Notes: a model not told the origin generated them from the sequence alone. Numbered from the stretch's first letter, positions 30,384-38,434 are shown. The stretch: DNA of 64,000 bases from Motiliproteus sp. MSK22-1 (GCF_001968815.1 NZ_MIEQ01000024.1:62001-126000); one strand, 5' to 3'. Program-made: numbers and translations.

Positions 30384-31017
30384 TGGAATCGTCTCTCATC
30401 GGAGAATCTGAATGGGTATTTGATGTATCTCTGAAGGGTAGCTGATCTTTATTCCGGGACTTACTTTTTGCTGAAGAGCTCTTGTTGGCTTTGGACAACA
30501 GGTCCATCACTTTAGAAACCCCCGTTCCCAGTTTCATTAACCGGTTGAGTTTGTCTGGGTTCAGGCCTTGCAGTTCACTGGTCCAGGCAACGAGGGTTTC
30601 CAGCAGGTCGTGAATTTCACGCATACGATTTTGGGCGTAGGCCTCAGAATCATTGCCAGGCTGCTCCAACAGAATATCTCGAAGTAAAGAGAGAGTCGGG
30701 TCAACTTCTCGTTTTCGACGCTCTTCAAATACAGTATTAGCCATATCCCAGATATCACCTTTGGGGGAGTAGTACTCTTTTCGGTCTCCCGGGTAATGAT
30801 GAAGCTGAATAAGTTGCCAGGATTGCAGCTCCTTAATCCCCATGCTGACGTTGCCACGGGATATATTCAGTACTTCTGCTATTTCATTAGCATTAATGGG
30901 CTTATCGCTGACGACCATCAATGCATACATCTGCCCGACTGTCCGGTTGAAGCCCCAGCGGCTACCCATTTCTCCAAAATGAAAGACAAAGGACTCGATC
31001 ATTGGTGATATCGTCAT
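30376..31017 (-). CDS. GbsR/MarR-family transcriptional regulator
   Basis: 213-residue DNA-binding protein. A winged helix-turn-helix occupies residues 20-90 ([20 protein letters not shown], then [15 protein letters not shown] for the wing), followed by a helical dimerisation region and a low-complexity basic/Ser tail. GbsR-type proteins often control osmoprotectant genes, but this one is the first gene of the cyd cluster and overlaps cydA by 8 nt, so it most likely controls oxidase expression and itself. A perfect dyad lies 53 nt upstream of the start. The signal it senses is not evident. Confidence 0.88.
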   Translation of the reverse strand: MTISPMIESFVFHFGEMGSRWGFNRTVGQMYALMVVSDKPINANEIAEVLNISRGNVSMGIKELQSWQLIQLHHYPGDRKEYYSPKGDIWDMANTVFEERRKREVDPTLSLLRDILLEQPGNDSEAYAQNRMREIHDLLETLVAWTSELQGLNPDKLNRLMKLGTGVSKVMDLLSKANKSSSAKSKSRNKDQLPFRDTSNTHSDSPMRDDSND

Positions 31018-31069
31018 CTTTCAGGCCTTTTGAATGTTCAGTAATTTCTGAAAGTTTAAAGCAAAAGAA

Positions 31070-31094
31070 ATTAATATCAACAGATGATATTAAT
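31070..31094. promoter_or_regulatory. Candidate operator of the GbsR-type regulator / cyd operon
   Basis: Perfect inverted repeat ATTAATATC-7-GATATTAAT located 53 nt upstream of the regulator start, where promoter control would be expected. Size and symmetry fit a dimeric winged-helix regulator. Binding is inferred. Confidence 0.5.
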
Positions 31095-31278
31095 CAATTA
31101 GGAATAAGAAAAGAAAGGTAAAGAAAAATATGTACTTTTTGTATCAGTATGTCCATTTCACTGCTCTCCTTGCAGTAAGCTAATTAAAGACTATTTCAGA
31201 TTATTCGATATAGGAAAAAGTCCTATTTTTTACTTTTCCTTAAAAAAAACACCCTTTAGCGAGGTTCTGACAATTTAT

Positions 31279-31330
31279 GATGGGTTTATTTGGATCATCA
31301 ACGGTTAGAGAACTGATGAATAAGCCCATC
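31279..31330. ncRNA. Candidate structured RNA element
   Basis: GATGGGTTTATT (31279-31290) pairs with AATAAGCCCATC (31319-31330) over 12 pairs with one G-U; inside, CATCA (31296-31300) pairs with TGATG (31314-31318), and GTT/AAC closes an AGAG loop. The nested stems with a 5-nt bulge are more ordered than expected by chance. No T-run adjoins it, so it is not a simple terminator. Orientation and expression are unknown. Confidence 0.35.
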
Positions 31331-31509
31331 GGGCCTCTTTGCAGGTTCTCTGAACCAGTCGAAAGCAGGCGATGATAAAAGCATTCTTTAGCAAAGGAAT
31401 TCACTACATTGTTGCTGATCTGAAGTAAAATTCTGGATAACCAGCAGTTTTGCAATCGCTTAACGACAAAATTTCTGACAGAAGCATCCAGAGCTTAAGA
31501 AAAACCGCT

Positions 31510-31866
31510 ATGAAAACACTTAAATTGAGCGATTCCTTACCCGTGATTTCCGGCTATCATGCTCATGTTTATTTTGATAAGACAACGCTGGAGCAGGCCA
31601 GAAACCTTTGTCAAGCAGCAGGGCGCTGTTTCCCCATTTCGGTTGGGCGAATCCATCAAAAGCCGATTGGTCCCCACCCTGACTGGAGCTGCCAACTGGC
31701 CTTTAAACCGGAGCTGTTTGGGCAACTGGTCCCTTGGCTGGCATTTAATCGCCAAGGTCTGGTTATCTTTATACACCCTGATACGGGTAATGATCTTGGT
31801 GATCATTCCGAGCGTGCCATATGGATGGGAGAAATAAAGAAGCTTGATCTCTCCAAGTTTGAATAG
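31510..31866 (+). CDS. DOPA 4,5-dioxygenase-family protein
   Basis: 118-residue protein of the small extradiol dioxygenase-like family found in many proteobacteria. The metal-binding pattern is present: GYHAHVYFD near residue 16, IHQKPIGPHPDWSCQLAF, and HPDTGNDLGDH near the C-terminus. Fungal and plant relatives cleave DOPA, but the bacterial members have no fixed substrate. I start at the ATG at 31510 because the motif lies close behind it; an upstream in-frame start at 31450 adds 20 residues of no family likeness. A glycosyltransferase follows on the same strand after 65 nt. Confidence 0.85.
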   Translation: MKTLKLSDSLPVISGYHAHVYFDKTTLEQARNLCQAAGRCFPISVGRIHQKPIGPHPDWSCQLAFKPELFGQLVPWLAFNRQGLVIFIHPDTGNDLGDHSERAIWMGEIKKLDLSKFE

Positions 31867-31931
31867 GCCGCTGGCTGGCTCTTGTTCTATTCACTGATGA
31901 GTTTTTACCAACCCTGGACTTTTAAGACATT

Positions 31932-33170
31932 ATGACTCAAGTGCTGATTATCGGTTATGTGTGGCCAGAACCCAATTCATCCGCAGCGGGTTCACGGATG
32001 TTGCAATTGATTCAGCGATTTATCCAGCAGCAGTGGCGAGTGATTTACGCCAGCCCAGCATCAGATACCGACTTTATGGCGGATTTAACAGAGCTCGGTG
32101 TGGAAAAAGTCAGTATCGAGCTGAATAGCCGTAGTTTTGATCAGTTTATTCAGCAATGTGCACCTGATATTGTGATGTTTGACCGCTTTATGATGGAAGA
32201 GCAGTTTGGCTGGCGAGTGGAGAAACACTGCCCACAAGCTTTACGATTGTTGGATACCGAAGATTTACATTGTTTAAGAAATGCTCGCCATAAAGCGCTA
32301 AAGCAGCAACGAGCGCTAACATCACAGGATTTAGCCGGTGATCTGGCTATCCGCGAAGTATCAAGCATCTTACGTTGTGACTTATCTCTGATGATCTCTG
32401 ATGTGGAAATAGCGCTTCTCAAAGATCGTTTCAAGGTATGTTCTTCGCTACTGCATCACTGTCGCTTTATGTTGCCAAATATTGATTCCGAAGTGCAGGC
32501 TGGATGGCCAGAATATAATCATCGTCAGCACTTTATTTCTATCGGAAACTTTCGCCATGAGCCTAACTGGGATGCAGTACTGCATTTGAAACAGACTATC
32601 TGGCCCCTGATTCGTAAACAGCTACCTCAAGCAGAGATTCATGTTTACGGTGCTTATCCACCTCCTAAAGCCACTCAGTTACACAATGAAAAGCAGGGGT
32701 TTAAAGTCCTGGGATGGGCTGAAAATGCCCAGGCTGTGATGAAATCGGCCCGTGTCTGTTTAGCCCCATTACGCTTTGGTGCCGGTATTAAAGGGAAGCT
32801 TACGGAAGCTATGCGTTGTGGTACGCCCAGTATTACCACTGATATTGGCGCTGAAGGTATGCATGATGACCTGCTCTGGAACGGCATGATTGAAAATGAT
32901 CCTGAGCTGTTCGCAGAACAGGCGGTCAGTCTGTATCAGGATCAGGAGCTTTGGCGGCAACTACAATCAAGAGGAGTGAACATCATTAACCAGTGTTACG
33001 ATCAACGCTCTATTGGTGATAGCCTGATAGGACGGATTAAACAGTTACGCGAGCAGCTGGAGCAGCATCGATTGGAGAACTTTACCGGGTCTATGCTACG
33101 TCATCATAGTATGAAAAGCTTCCAGTATATGTCCCAGTGGATTGAAGCTAAAAATAAAGTTCAGGGCTGA
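31932..33170 (+). CDS. Glycosyltransferase (GT-B, family 4-like)
   Basis: 412-residue enzyme. It begins VLIIGYVWPEPNSSAAGSRM, the usual N-terminal strand and loop of the family, and the C-terminal donor domain shows FISIGNFRHEPNWDA, VYGAYPPPK, VLGWAENAQAVMKSARVCLAPLRFGAGIKGK and EAMRCGTPSITTDIGAEG. The donor and acceptor are unknown. No membrane segments. It is not linked to other glycan genes; possible roles are modification of a surface protein or lipid. The ATG follows a weak ribosome site. Confidence 0.85.
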   Translation: MTQVLIIGYVWPEPNSSAAGSRMLQLIQRFIQQQWRVIYASPASDTDFMADLTELGVEKVSIELNSRSFDQFIQQCAPDIVMFDRFMMEEQFGWRVEKHCPQALRLLDTEDLHCLRNARHKALKQQRALTSQDLAGDLAIREVSSILRCDLSLMISDVEIALLKDRFKVCSSLLHHCRFMLPNIDSEVQAGWPEYNHRQHFISIGNFRHEPNWDAVLHLKQTIWPLIRKQLPQAEIHVYGAYPPPKATQLHNEKQGFKVLGWAENAQAVMKSARVCLAPLRFGAGIKGKLTEAMRCGTPSITTDIGAEGMHDDLLWNGMIENDPELFAEQAVSLYQDQELWRQLQSRGVNIINQCYDQRSIGDSLIGRIKQLREQLEQHRLENFTGSMLRHHSMKSFQYMSQWIEAKNKVQG

Positions 33171-33306
33171 TTTCCGCTAACGACAGGTAGATTGATATGA
33201 CAGTAGATTCTTTATTTGTATCAGTTTTATTCTGAGAATTTAACGTTTATCTGTGCAAACATCCTGTTGTTAAGACTGGTGTATAATTAAGCATCCCTCA
33301 GAGTCG

Positions 33307-33957
33307 TTGAAAACGAGCGGTATCAAAAAAGTGTACTACGGTGAGAAGTTCAACAGCATCTCCCACTTGGTTGGTGCAGTTTTTGCGCTGGTAGGGTTGG
33401 GGGCCTTGCTAACCGTTAGTATCGCTCATAATAATCTGTTGATGGTGCTGAGTTTTACTCTGTTTGGCCTGACACAGGTTATTCTGTATACCATGTCCAC
33501 CCTGTACCATAGCTTCCATTCTCCAGGTCTGAAAAGAATCTTCAGAAAGTTAGATCATGTTGCCATCTATCTGCTGATTGCCGGTACCTATAGCCCCTAT
33601 ATGCTCGTTTCTCTGGTAGATGGTAATGGACCTTTGCTATTGGCTGTCGTCTGGGGTCTGGCGCTTATCGGTTTGCTTATTGATACTTTGAACCCTCGCC
33701 GAATCGAAGTACTACAGATATCGATTTATCTGATTATGGGGTGGCTTTGTACTCTGGAATTTTCCAGTCTGAAAGCGGCGATGCCGTTAGCCGGGGTGGT
33801 GTGGTTAACCGTTGGTGGGATCGCTTATACAATCGGTATCATCTTCTATGTATTGGATAGCGCCCATAAGCTCAGGCATGCCCATGGGATTTGGCATCTG
33901 TTTGTGCTGACCGGTTCGGTCAGCCACTTTATTTCTATACTTGGATTTGTGCGCTAG
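33307..33957 (+). CDS. Hemolysin III family (PAQR-like) membrane protein
   Basis: 216-residue seven-span membrane protein. The family motifs are NSISHLVGAVFA at helix 1, STLYHSF after helix 2, KLDHVAIYLLIAGTYSP at helix 3, and HAHGIWHLFVLTGSVSHF in the last part; the His and Asp residues form the metal site shared with PAQR receptors. The name hemolysin III is historical; bacterial members such as YqfA are linked to membrane lipid homeostasis. The start is a TTG; a TATAAT hexamer lies at 33282-33287, but a good -35 is not seen. Monocistronic. Confidence 0.92.
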   Translation: MKTSGIKKVYYGEKFNSISHLVGAVFALVGLGALLTVSIAHNNLLMVLSFTLFGLTQVILYTMSTLYHSFHSPGLKRIFRKLDHVAIYLLIAGTYSPYMLVSLVDGNGPLLLAVVWGLALIGLLIDTLNPRRIEVLQISIYLIMGWLCTLEFSSLKAAMPLAGVVWLTVGGIAYTIGIIFYVLDSAHKLRHAHGIWHLFVLTGSVSHFISILGFVR

Positions 33958-34066
33958 GGATTATCTGAATTCGGTTCTATTATCGTTGTTTTGTGACGAT
34001 GAACTATACTCCTGAAGTACAAAAGAATTAAGCCTCGACTCACTTGACCGGCGGATTTGATTTCCC

Positions 34067-34654
34067 ATGGCTAACAGACTGGAAGCGTTGTTAAATGAAA
34101 TAAAAGCCCTTGAAAAAGAGCTTATCAATGAAATAGAAAATAAAAAGAAAGAGTATTCCTATGATGTGATTAAGCGAGCTATCCTCTTTAAGGAGGAAGT
34201 CGTTAGCAGGCATCGAGAACAGACTACCCGAATAAGGGACTATCTGAGACATGCCAGACTGCGTAATATAGCTACAGCACCAATCATATGGTTAAACTTG
34301 TTTCCGGCGCTGCTGATGGATCTGGTGGTAACCATCTTCCAATTCAGCTGTTTCCCTGTTTACGGTATCCCCAAAGTTAAGCGTAGCGACTATATTGTTA
34401 TTGATCGTCATTATCTGCAATACCTGAACCTGATCGAGAAAATCAATTGTGTCTACTGCGGCTATTTTAACGGCGTCATCGCCTATGTGCAGGAAGTCGC
34501 TGGTAGAACTGAGCAATACTGGTGTCCTATCAAACATGCCCGTAACCTCAAAACAATGCATAACCGGTACAGTCAATTCAGTGAGTTCGGTGATAGTGAG
34601 CATTTCCATAAAAACTTTAAAAAGTTACGCAATAAGTTTGATGATCTGAAGTGA
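34067..34654 (+). CDS. Conserved protein of unknown function with coiled coil, membrane span and Cys motif
   Basis: 195-residue protein I do not recognise by function. Residues 1-60 are a charged coiled coil rich in Glu/Lys (LEALLNEIKALEKELINEI), residues about 70-95 are a hydrophobic, probably membrane-spanning segment, and the remainder holds SDYIVIDRHYLQYLNLIEKI followed by Cys128-x2-Cys131 (CVYCGYFNG) and Cys153 with His157 (YWCPIKHA). The three Cys and one His could form a metal site. It ends in basic residues. The ordered motifs argue for a real, conserved gene. Neighbours give no clue. Confidence 0.75.
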   Translation: MANRLEALLNEIKALEKELINEIENKKKEYSYDVIKRAILFKEEVVSRHREQTTRIRDYLRHARLRNIATAPIIWLNLFPALLMDLVVTIFQFSCFPVYGIPKVKRSDYIVIDRHYLQYLNLIEKINCVYCGYFNGVIAYVQEVAGRTEQYWCPIKHARNLKTMHNRYSQFSEFGDSEHFHKNFKKLRNKFDDLK

Positions 34655-34757
34655 TTTTAAAAAACCAATACTGTATGGCTGCATCAGGGCCTTGTTTATA
34701 GGCACCTAAAGTCTTTCAGTAGCCCGGCGATTTAGCACGGGTTCTTTTGCAGGATAA

Positions 34758-35342
34758 CTATTTGCTCGCGAGAATTTCTGTGACACGTTGTTGCAGCAAT
34801 GGGAGCACTTCTGCTTCGAACCAGGGATTTCGTCGCAGCCAGATATTATTTCTTGGACTGGGATGGGGAAGGGGAAGGAGTTCTGGCCAATAATTCTGCC
34901 AGGATTTCACCAGATCCGTTACCGACAGCTTAGCTGTGGGAAAGTGGTAGGACTGGGCATACTTGCCGAGCACAATAGTAAGCTCCAGGTCAGGTAGATG
35001 CTCCAACAGCTGTTTTCGCCAAGCGGGTGCGCACTCCGGGCGAGGTGGAAGGTCACCTGACTTTCCCGTTCCCGGATAGCAGAAACCCATAGGGATTATG
35101 GCAAACTGTTGAGAGTCGTAGAACTGTTCTCGTGATACACCCATCCACTCGCGTAGACGGTTTCCACTGGGGTCATTAAAGGGCATTCCAGTGTTGTGAA
35201 CTTTCACTCCCGGAGCTTGACCAGCGATCAATATACGGGCATTAGGGTGTAATTGAAGAACAGGCCGGGGGCCAAGGGGCAAATCAGCTTCGCATATCCG
35301 GCATGCTCGAACTTCAGCCAACAAGGAGGTGAAGGGTTTCAT
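34758..35342 (-). CDS. Uracil-DNA glycosylase family protein with likely Fe-S site
   Basis: 194-residue DNA-repair glycosylase of the family 4-like branch. Motif A is AGQAPGVKVH (residues 40-49), with NDPSGNRLREWMG following, and the DNA-intercalation motif is HPSPRN near the C-terminus. Four cysteines, Cys14-x2-Cys17 and Cys88-x15-Cys104, match the spacing of the [4Fe-4S] site in thermophilic family 4 enzymes. In those enzymes motif A is usually GEAPG; here it is GQAPG. The substrate (uracil or another deaminated base) is not certain. Monocistronic and convergent with the unknown gene at 34067. Confidence 0.82.
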   Translation of the reverse strand: MKPFTSLLAEVRACRICEADLPLGPRPVLQLHPNARILIAGQAPGVKVHNTGMPFNDPSGNRLREWMGVSREQFYDSQQFAIIPMGFCYPGTGKSGDLPPRPECAPAWRKQLLEHLPDLELTIVLGKYAQSYHFPTAKLSVTDLVKSWQNYWPELLPLPHPSPRNNIWLRRNPWFEAEVLPLLQQRVTEILASK

Positions 35343-35451
35343 AGGTTCTGGTATCCCGGCTACTCCATCAGTCTAATTCTAGTCTCCAGTTCGCTATAGT
35401 AAATCTGCGATAGTTAATCGTTTCCAGTCAAATTTCTAAAAACGAAAATAC

Positions 35452-35961
35452 TCAAAACGAAAAATCATCAGGATACTGATGAAAATCATCGAAGTCAGAC
35501 TTACTCAGAGCCACTCCCTGATTTCTGAGAATCGCGTAAACCATATTCAGATGAAAGAAAAAGTTAGGTAACGCATAGGTTAAAAAATAGGTATCGCCAT
35601 CCAGTTCATGTTCTGCGAATCCTGCTTTTGTCTGGATGATTCTGTCTCCCATATGGTTGAAGCTTTCTGAGGGAATCTTAGATAAATAATCAACGGTCAA
35701 CGATATCTGTTTTATCAGGCTGGTGACAGAGTCTTCTTTATCTTCGAATGAGACTATTTCCAATCCTGCAAGTGGGCAGCTGGCCCGTAACGAAAATCCA
35801 ATAGCTACTTTGGCCTGCTGTACTAACGGAAACATATCTTCCGCCAAACGAGCGTGCAGTAGGTCATGGTTTTCCACTTGGGAGTGCTCCATCTTTCGGA
35901 GCATTCGTTTTAAACGATTGAGATAGTGAATAAATACTTTGGTGGGAATCATCCTGTTCAA
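35452..35961 (-). CDS. DUF1993 family protein
   Basis: 169-residue helical protein of the DinB-like superfamily. The DUF1993 pattern is seen as YLNRLKRMLRKMEH, LLHARLAEDMFPLVQQAKVA (20 residues, about 33-52), the CPLAGLE segment, DSVTSLIKQISLTVDYLSKI, and LPNFFFHLNMVYAILRNQGV at the C-terminus. Function is unknown; some DinB-fold members are thiol-dependent enzymes with a metal site. The last motif His is present. It is transcribed alone, between a DNA glycosylase and trpG. Confidence 0.82.
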   Translation of the reverse strand: MNRMIPTKVFIHYLNRLKRMLRKMEHSQVENHDLLHARLAEDMFPLVQQAKVAIGFSLRASCPLAGLEIVSFEDKEDSVTSLIKQISLTVDYLSKIPSESFNHMGDRIIQTKAGFAEHELDGDTYFLTYALPNFFFHLNMVYAILRNQGVALSKSDFDDFHQYPDDFSF

Positions 35962-36081
35962 TTAGCTCCAATTTCATGGGCGCATTACTCAAATGCAATA
36001 TTGCGATTAACTAGCCTGATGATCTGCTGAGCTATTTCTTGCAGGCAAGGGACCTGTGTGCAAGCCCCTTGTATATTCGCT

Positions 36082-36744
36082 TCACTGGCAGAACAAAAAG
36101 TTCTTGATTAACTCTTTCCCTCCTTCTGTCGCGAATGATTCAGGGTGAAACTGAATGCCATAGATCGGATGCTGTTTGTGTTGGATAGCCATTATTTCAA
36201 AGTCGCCACCTGCACGAATTTTCTCCAGTTGATTGAATGCGCTGAGTGGTAAGTCACCGACTACGGCAGTCAGTCTGAGGCTGTCAGGAAAACTCTCTGA
36301 CTCGGCCATCAATGAGTGATAGCGCATAACTTCCAGTTGATCAGGAATATCGCAGAACATACCCTGTCCATCGTGAGTGATAGGACTGATTTTGCCATGC
36401 ATTGGTAACTGAGCTTTAACTACCTTACCGCCAAACACGTGCACAATTCCCTGCATTCCAAGACAGACTCCGAGTAACGGTGTTTCAGGACCAAACTGTT
36501 CAATGACCTGGGCACAGATGCCGAAATAATTTTCGTCGTCAGGTGAGCCTGGTCCCGGGGAAATGATAATACGATCGGGATCACTCAGACGGATTTCATC
36601 AAGTGATACCTGGTCGTTGCGCTTAACAATGATCTCAAAATCAGTGATATTGCCCTGATTCTTTTCGGCGGTCAGTATTTCACCAATAAACTGATAGAGG
36701 TTGTAGGTGAAGGAATCGTAATTGTCGATGATATAAATTTTCAT
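36082..36744 (-). CDS. trpG: Anthranilate synthase component II (glutamine amidotransferase)
   Basis: 220-residue subunit that releases ammonia from glutamine for anthranilate synthesis. The class I amidotransferase triad is complete: Cys94 in LLGVCLGMQGI, and His/Glu in GIQFHPESF near residue 203. The N-terminal IIDNYDSFTYNL motif is typical. The gene starts within the trpE stop (TAATG), giving tight coupling. p-Aminobenzoate synthase PabA is very similar, but the joint operon with a TrpE-type subunit and a TrpR repressor favours TrpG. No trpD, C, B or A follows. Confidence 0.92.
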   Translation of the reverse strand: MKIYIIDNYDSFTYNLYQFIGEILTAEKNQGNITDFEIIVKRNDQVSLDEIRLSDPDRIIISPGPGSPDDENYFGICAQVIEQFGPETPLLGVCLGMQGIVHVFGGKVVKAQLPMHGKISPITHDGQGMFCDIPDQLEVMRYHSLMAESESFPDSLRLTAVVGDLPLSAFNQLEKIRAGGDFEIMAIQHKQHPIYGIQFHPESFATEGGKELIKNFLFCQ

Positions 36745-38141
36745 TACTGCTGCGCCTGGTTTTTGGGAGCGAATTTATCCAAGACTTTTTTCGTGCCAGC
36801 AAATTTGCGGCGAATCTCTTCGTACTCATCCTCTGGGTTAGAGTCGAACACATTACCACCACAGGTTTGTACATAGGCTTGTTCGCCATTAGCAAATAAG
36901 GTACGAATCGGAATAGCAAAAGTACAATCACCGTTAAAAGAAAAATGACCTACAGCACCGCCGTATGGTCCGCGCCCATCATTCTCCAGCTCGTTAATGA
37001 TCTTCATCGCTTCGATCTTCGGTGCACCTGTCAAGGTTCCTGCCGGAAAGTTACTTGCCAGGCCAGAGAACATATCTTCCTTGTCGGAGATAATGCCTAC
37101 TATTTCGCTGGAAATATGCTGGACGTGGCTGAAGCGCTTGATATCCATCAGACTACGGACTTTGACGGTACCAAATTGTGCAACACGACCAATATCATTA
37201 CGGTGTAAATCGACAATCATATTGTGTTCGGCTATTTCTTTGGGATCATTCAGCAGCGCACGGGCGAGAGCCGTATCTTCAGTTCTATCCGCCCCGCGCT
37301 TGGCAGTACCGGCTAACGGGAAGGTTTCCATTTCCCCCTGGCGTAAGCGGAATAAGAGCTCTGGACTGGCGCCGATCACTTTTTGTTGATCAAATTTGAG
37401 GTAGTACATCTGGGGAGATGGATTAACTTCTCTCATCTGCTCATAGATGTTGATGGTGTCGCCTTCGAGGTGAAAGCTCTTTTTAAATCCGACTTCGGTC
37501 TGGAAGATTTTGCCGTTAATAATATCTTGTTTTACCTTCAGTACTGCTGCGCGGTGGTCCTCCTGGGTCATGGTTTCCCCTGTTGCTGTCACCACCAGTT
37601 CACCACTAATCACTTCTTCTGCCGCAAGCAGCTGTTCCACCAAGGCTAAGCGGCTGTCGTTGTAGTAGAAGTAGATAACTTCACCGGTCATCTTGTCGAG
37701 AATCAGGCCATCGGTGAATAAACCAAAACGGAATACGTCAAATAGCTCACTGTCTTGCAGGCTCAGGGTCGACTCAAAGTAGTTCATGCAGTCGTAGCCC
37801 AGATATCCTGTCAGGCCTCCGGCATACTTTCGTGAAATAATATTCTGAGGAACGATCTCACGTAACAGGTAGTAGGGGTTTTCGCTCTCATAATTTTCAA
37901 TCGAGCCGTCCCTGTTTTCGATGGTCAGGGTGTTTCCGTTGGCGTACAGCACTTTTTCCGGATCAAACCCGATAATTGAATGACGGGCTATATGACTTTC
38001 TTCCCCCAGAGATTCGAGGTAGAAGCAATTGTTGTAGCGCCTTTCTATTTTCTTGAATAGACCAAAGAAGTCACAATCTGCTGTGATCGTGACGTAATTG
38101 GGCTTTCTTGGCAGCTCTATTCTAGCTGGCTTGTTGTTCAT
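36744..38141 (-). CDS. trpE: Anthranilate synthase component I
   Basis: 465-residue chorismate-using subunit. The chorismate-binding domain carries GGLTGYLGYDCMNYFE, the SPELLFRLRQGEMETFPLAGT region, EHNMIVDLHRND, FPAGTLTGAPKIEAM and YGGAVGHFSF, and ends with TCGGNVFDSNPEDEYEE. It is somewhat shorter than E. coli TrpE (520) because the N-terminal part is compact. The LE(S/E)-type tryptophan-feedback site cannot be judged with certainty; LESLGEESHIARHSIIGFDP near residue 43 is the usual place. It lies 14 nt after trpR. PabB is the main alternative, but the presence of trpR argues against it. Confidence 0.9.
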   Translation of the reverse strand: MNNKPARIELPRKPNYVTITADCDFFGLFKKIERRYNNCFYLESLGEESHIARHSIIGFDPEKVLYANGNTLTIENRDGSIENYESENPYYLLREIVPQNIISRKYAGGLTGYLGYDCMNYFESTLSLQDSELFDVFRFGLFTDGLILDKMTGEVIYFYYNDSRLALVEQLLAAEEVISGELVVTATGETMTQEDHRAAVLKVKQDIINGKIFQTEVGFKKSFHLEGDTINIYEQMREVNPSPQMYYLKFDQQKVIGASPELLFRLRQGEMETFPLAGTAKRGADRTEDTALARALLNDPKEIAEHNMIVDLHRNDIGRVAQFGTVKVRSLMDIKRFSHVQHISSEIVGIISDKEDMFSGLASNFPAGTLTGAPKIEAMKIINELENDGRGPYGGAVGHFSFNGDCTFAIPIRTLFANGEQAYVQTCGGNVFDSNPEDEYEEIRRKFAGTKKVLDKFAPKNQAQQ

Positions 38142-38155
38142 AAAGCGTTTCTAAC

Positions 38156-38398
38156 CTATTGGGCCTTTAAGGCGCGTGAGCCGCGAGTAACCGTGGCAAT
38201 ACCGACGCCCAGTTTTTCAGCGATTTGTCGTTGCGGCATACCCGCCTGCAACAGTTTAATAATCTGCAGTCTTTTGCTGATCTCGTGGAATTCTGAAGGG
38301 GTTAGCAGACTGTGCAGTACTTTCTCCATACTGTCCGGGTTCTTGGCCTCCAACAGATGAGAGATCAGTTCCTGCGTATATAATTCATCCGTATTCAT
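38156..38398 (-). CDS. trpR: Trp operon repressor family protein
   Basis: 80-residue TrpR-family repressor. The helix-turn-helix (MPQRQIAEKLGVGIATVTRG) is very close to E. coli TrpR ([20 protein letters not shown]), and the arginines that hold the co-repressor tryptophan have counterparts (Arg in SKRLQII and in VTRG). It lacks about 20 N-terminal and 8 C-terminal residues of the E. coli protein. It is the first gene of a trpR-trpE-trpG operon, and its own promoter overlaps a palindrome, so autorepression in response to tryptophan is expected. Confidence 0.9.
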   Translation of the reverse strand: MNTDELYTQELISHLLEAKNPDSMEKVLHSLLTPSEFHEISKRLQIIKLLQAGMPQRQIAEKLGVGIATVTRGSRALKAQ

Positions 38399-38434
38399 GT
38401 ACTAGTACGTTATCACAAAAAAAGCGGCTGTCAA
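38399..38434 (-). promoter_or_regulatory. trpR promoter with overlapping operator
   Basis: On the minus strand a consensus -35 TTGACA (38434-38429), a 16-nt spacer and a -10 TAACGT (38412-38407) are followed by the palindrome GTACTAGTAC (38408-38399), which abuts the trpR ATG. ACTAGT is the core of Trp operators. The predicted start of transcription falls at or just before the ATG, so the mRNA would be leaderless, and there is no Shine-Dalgarno sequence. Confidence 0.65.

Larger units (their letters stand above)
31018..31509. other. Gene-free divergent region cyd operon / dioxygenase-like gene
   Basis: 492 A+T-rich nt. It contains the candidate operator at 31070-31094, a folded element at 31279-31330 and a small GGTTC/GAACC dyad at 31344-31356. 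I do not see a well-matched FNR site. A 71-codon open frame across it is not supported. Confidence 0.5.

Noticed and set aside
31240-31455. 71-codon minus-strand frame in the cyd upstream region
   Set aside because: It reads across the folded element; translation is not protein-like.
36997-37389. 130-codon open frame on the plus strand
   Set aside because: Antisense shadow of trpE.
36082-38141. PabA/PabB (p-aminobenzoate synthase)
   Set aside because: Similar families, but linkage and coupling to a TrpR-family repressor favour anthranilate synthase.
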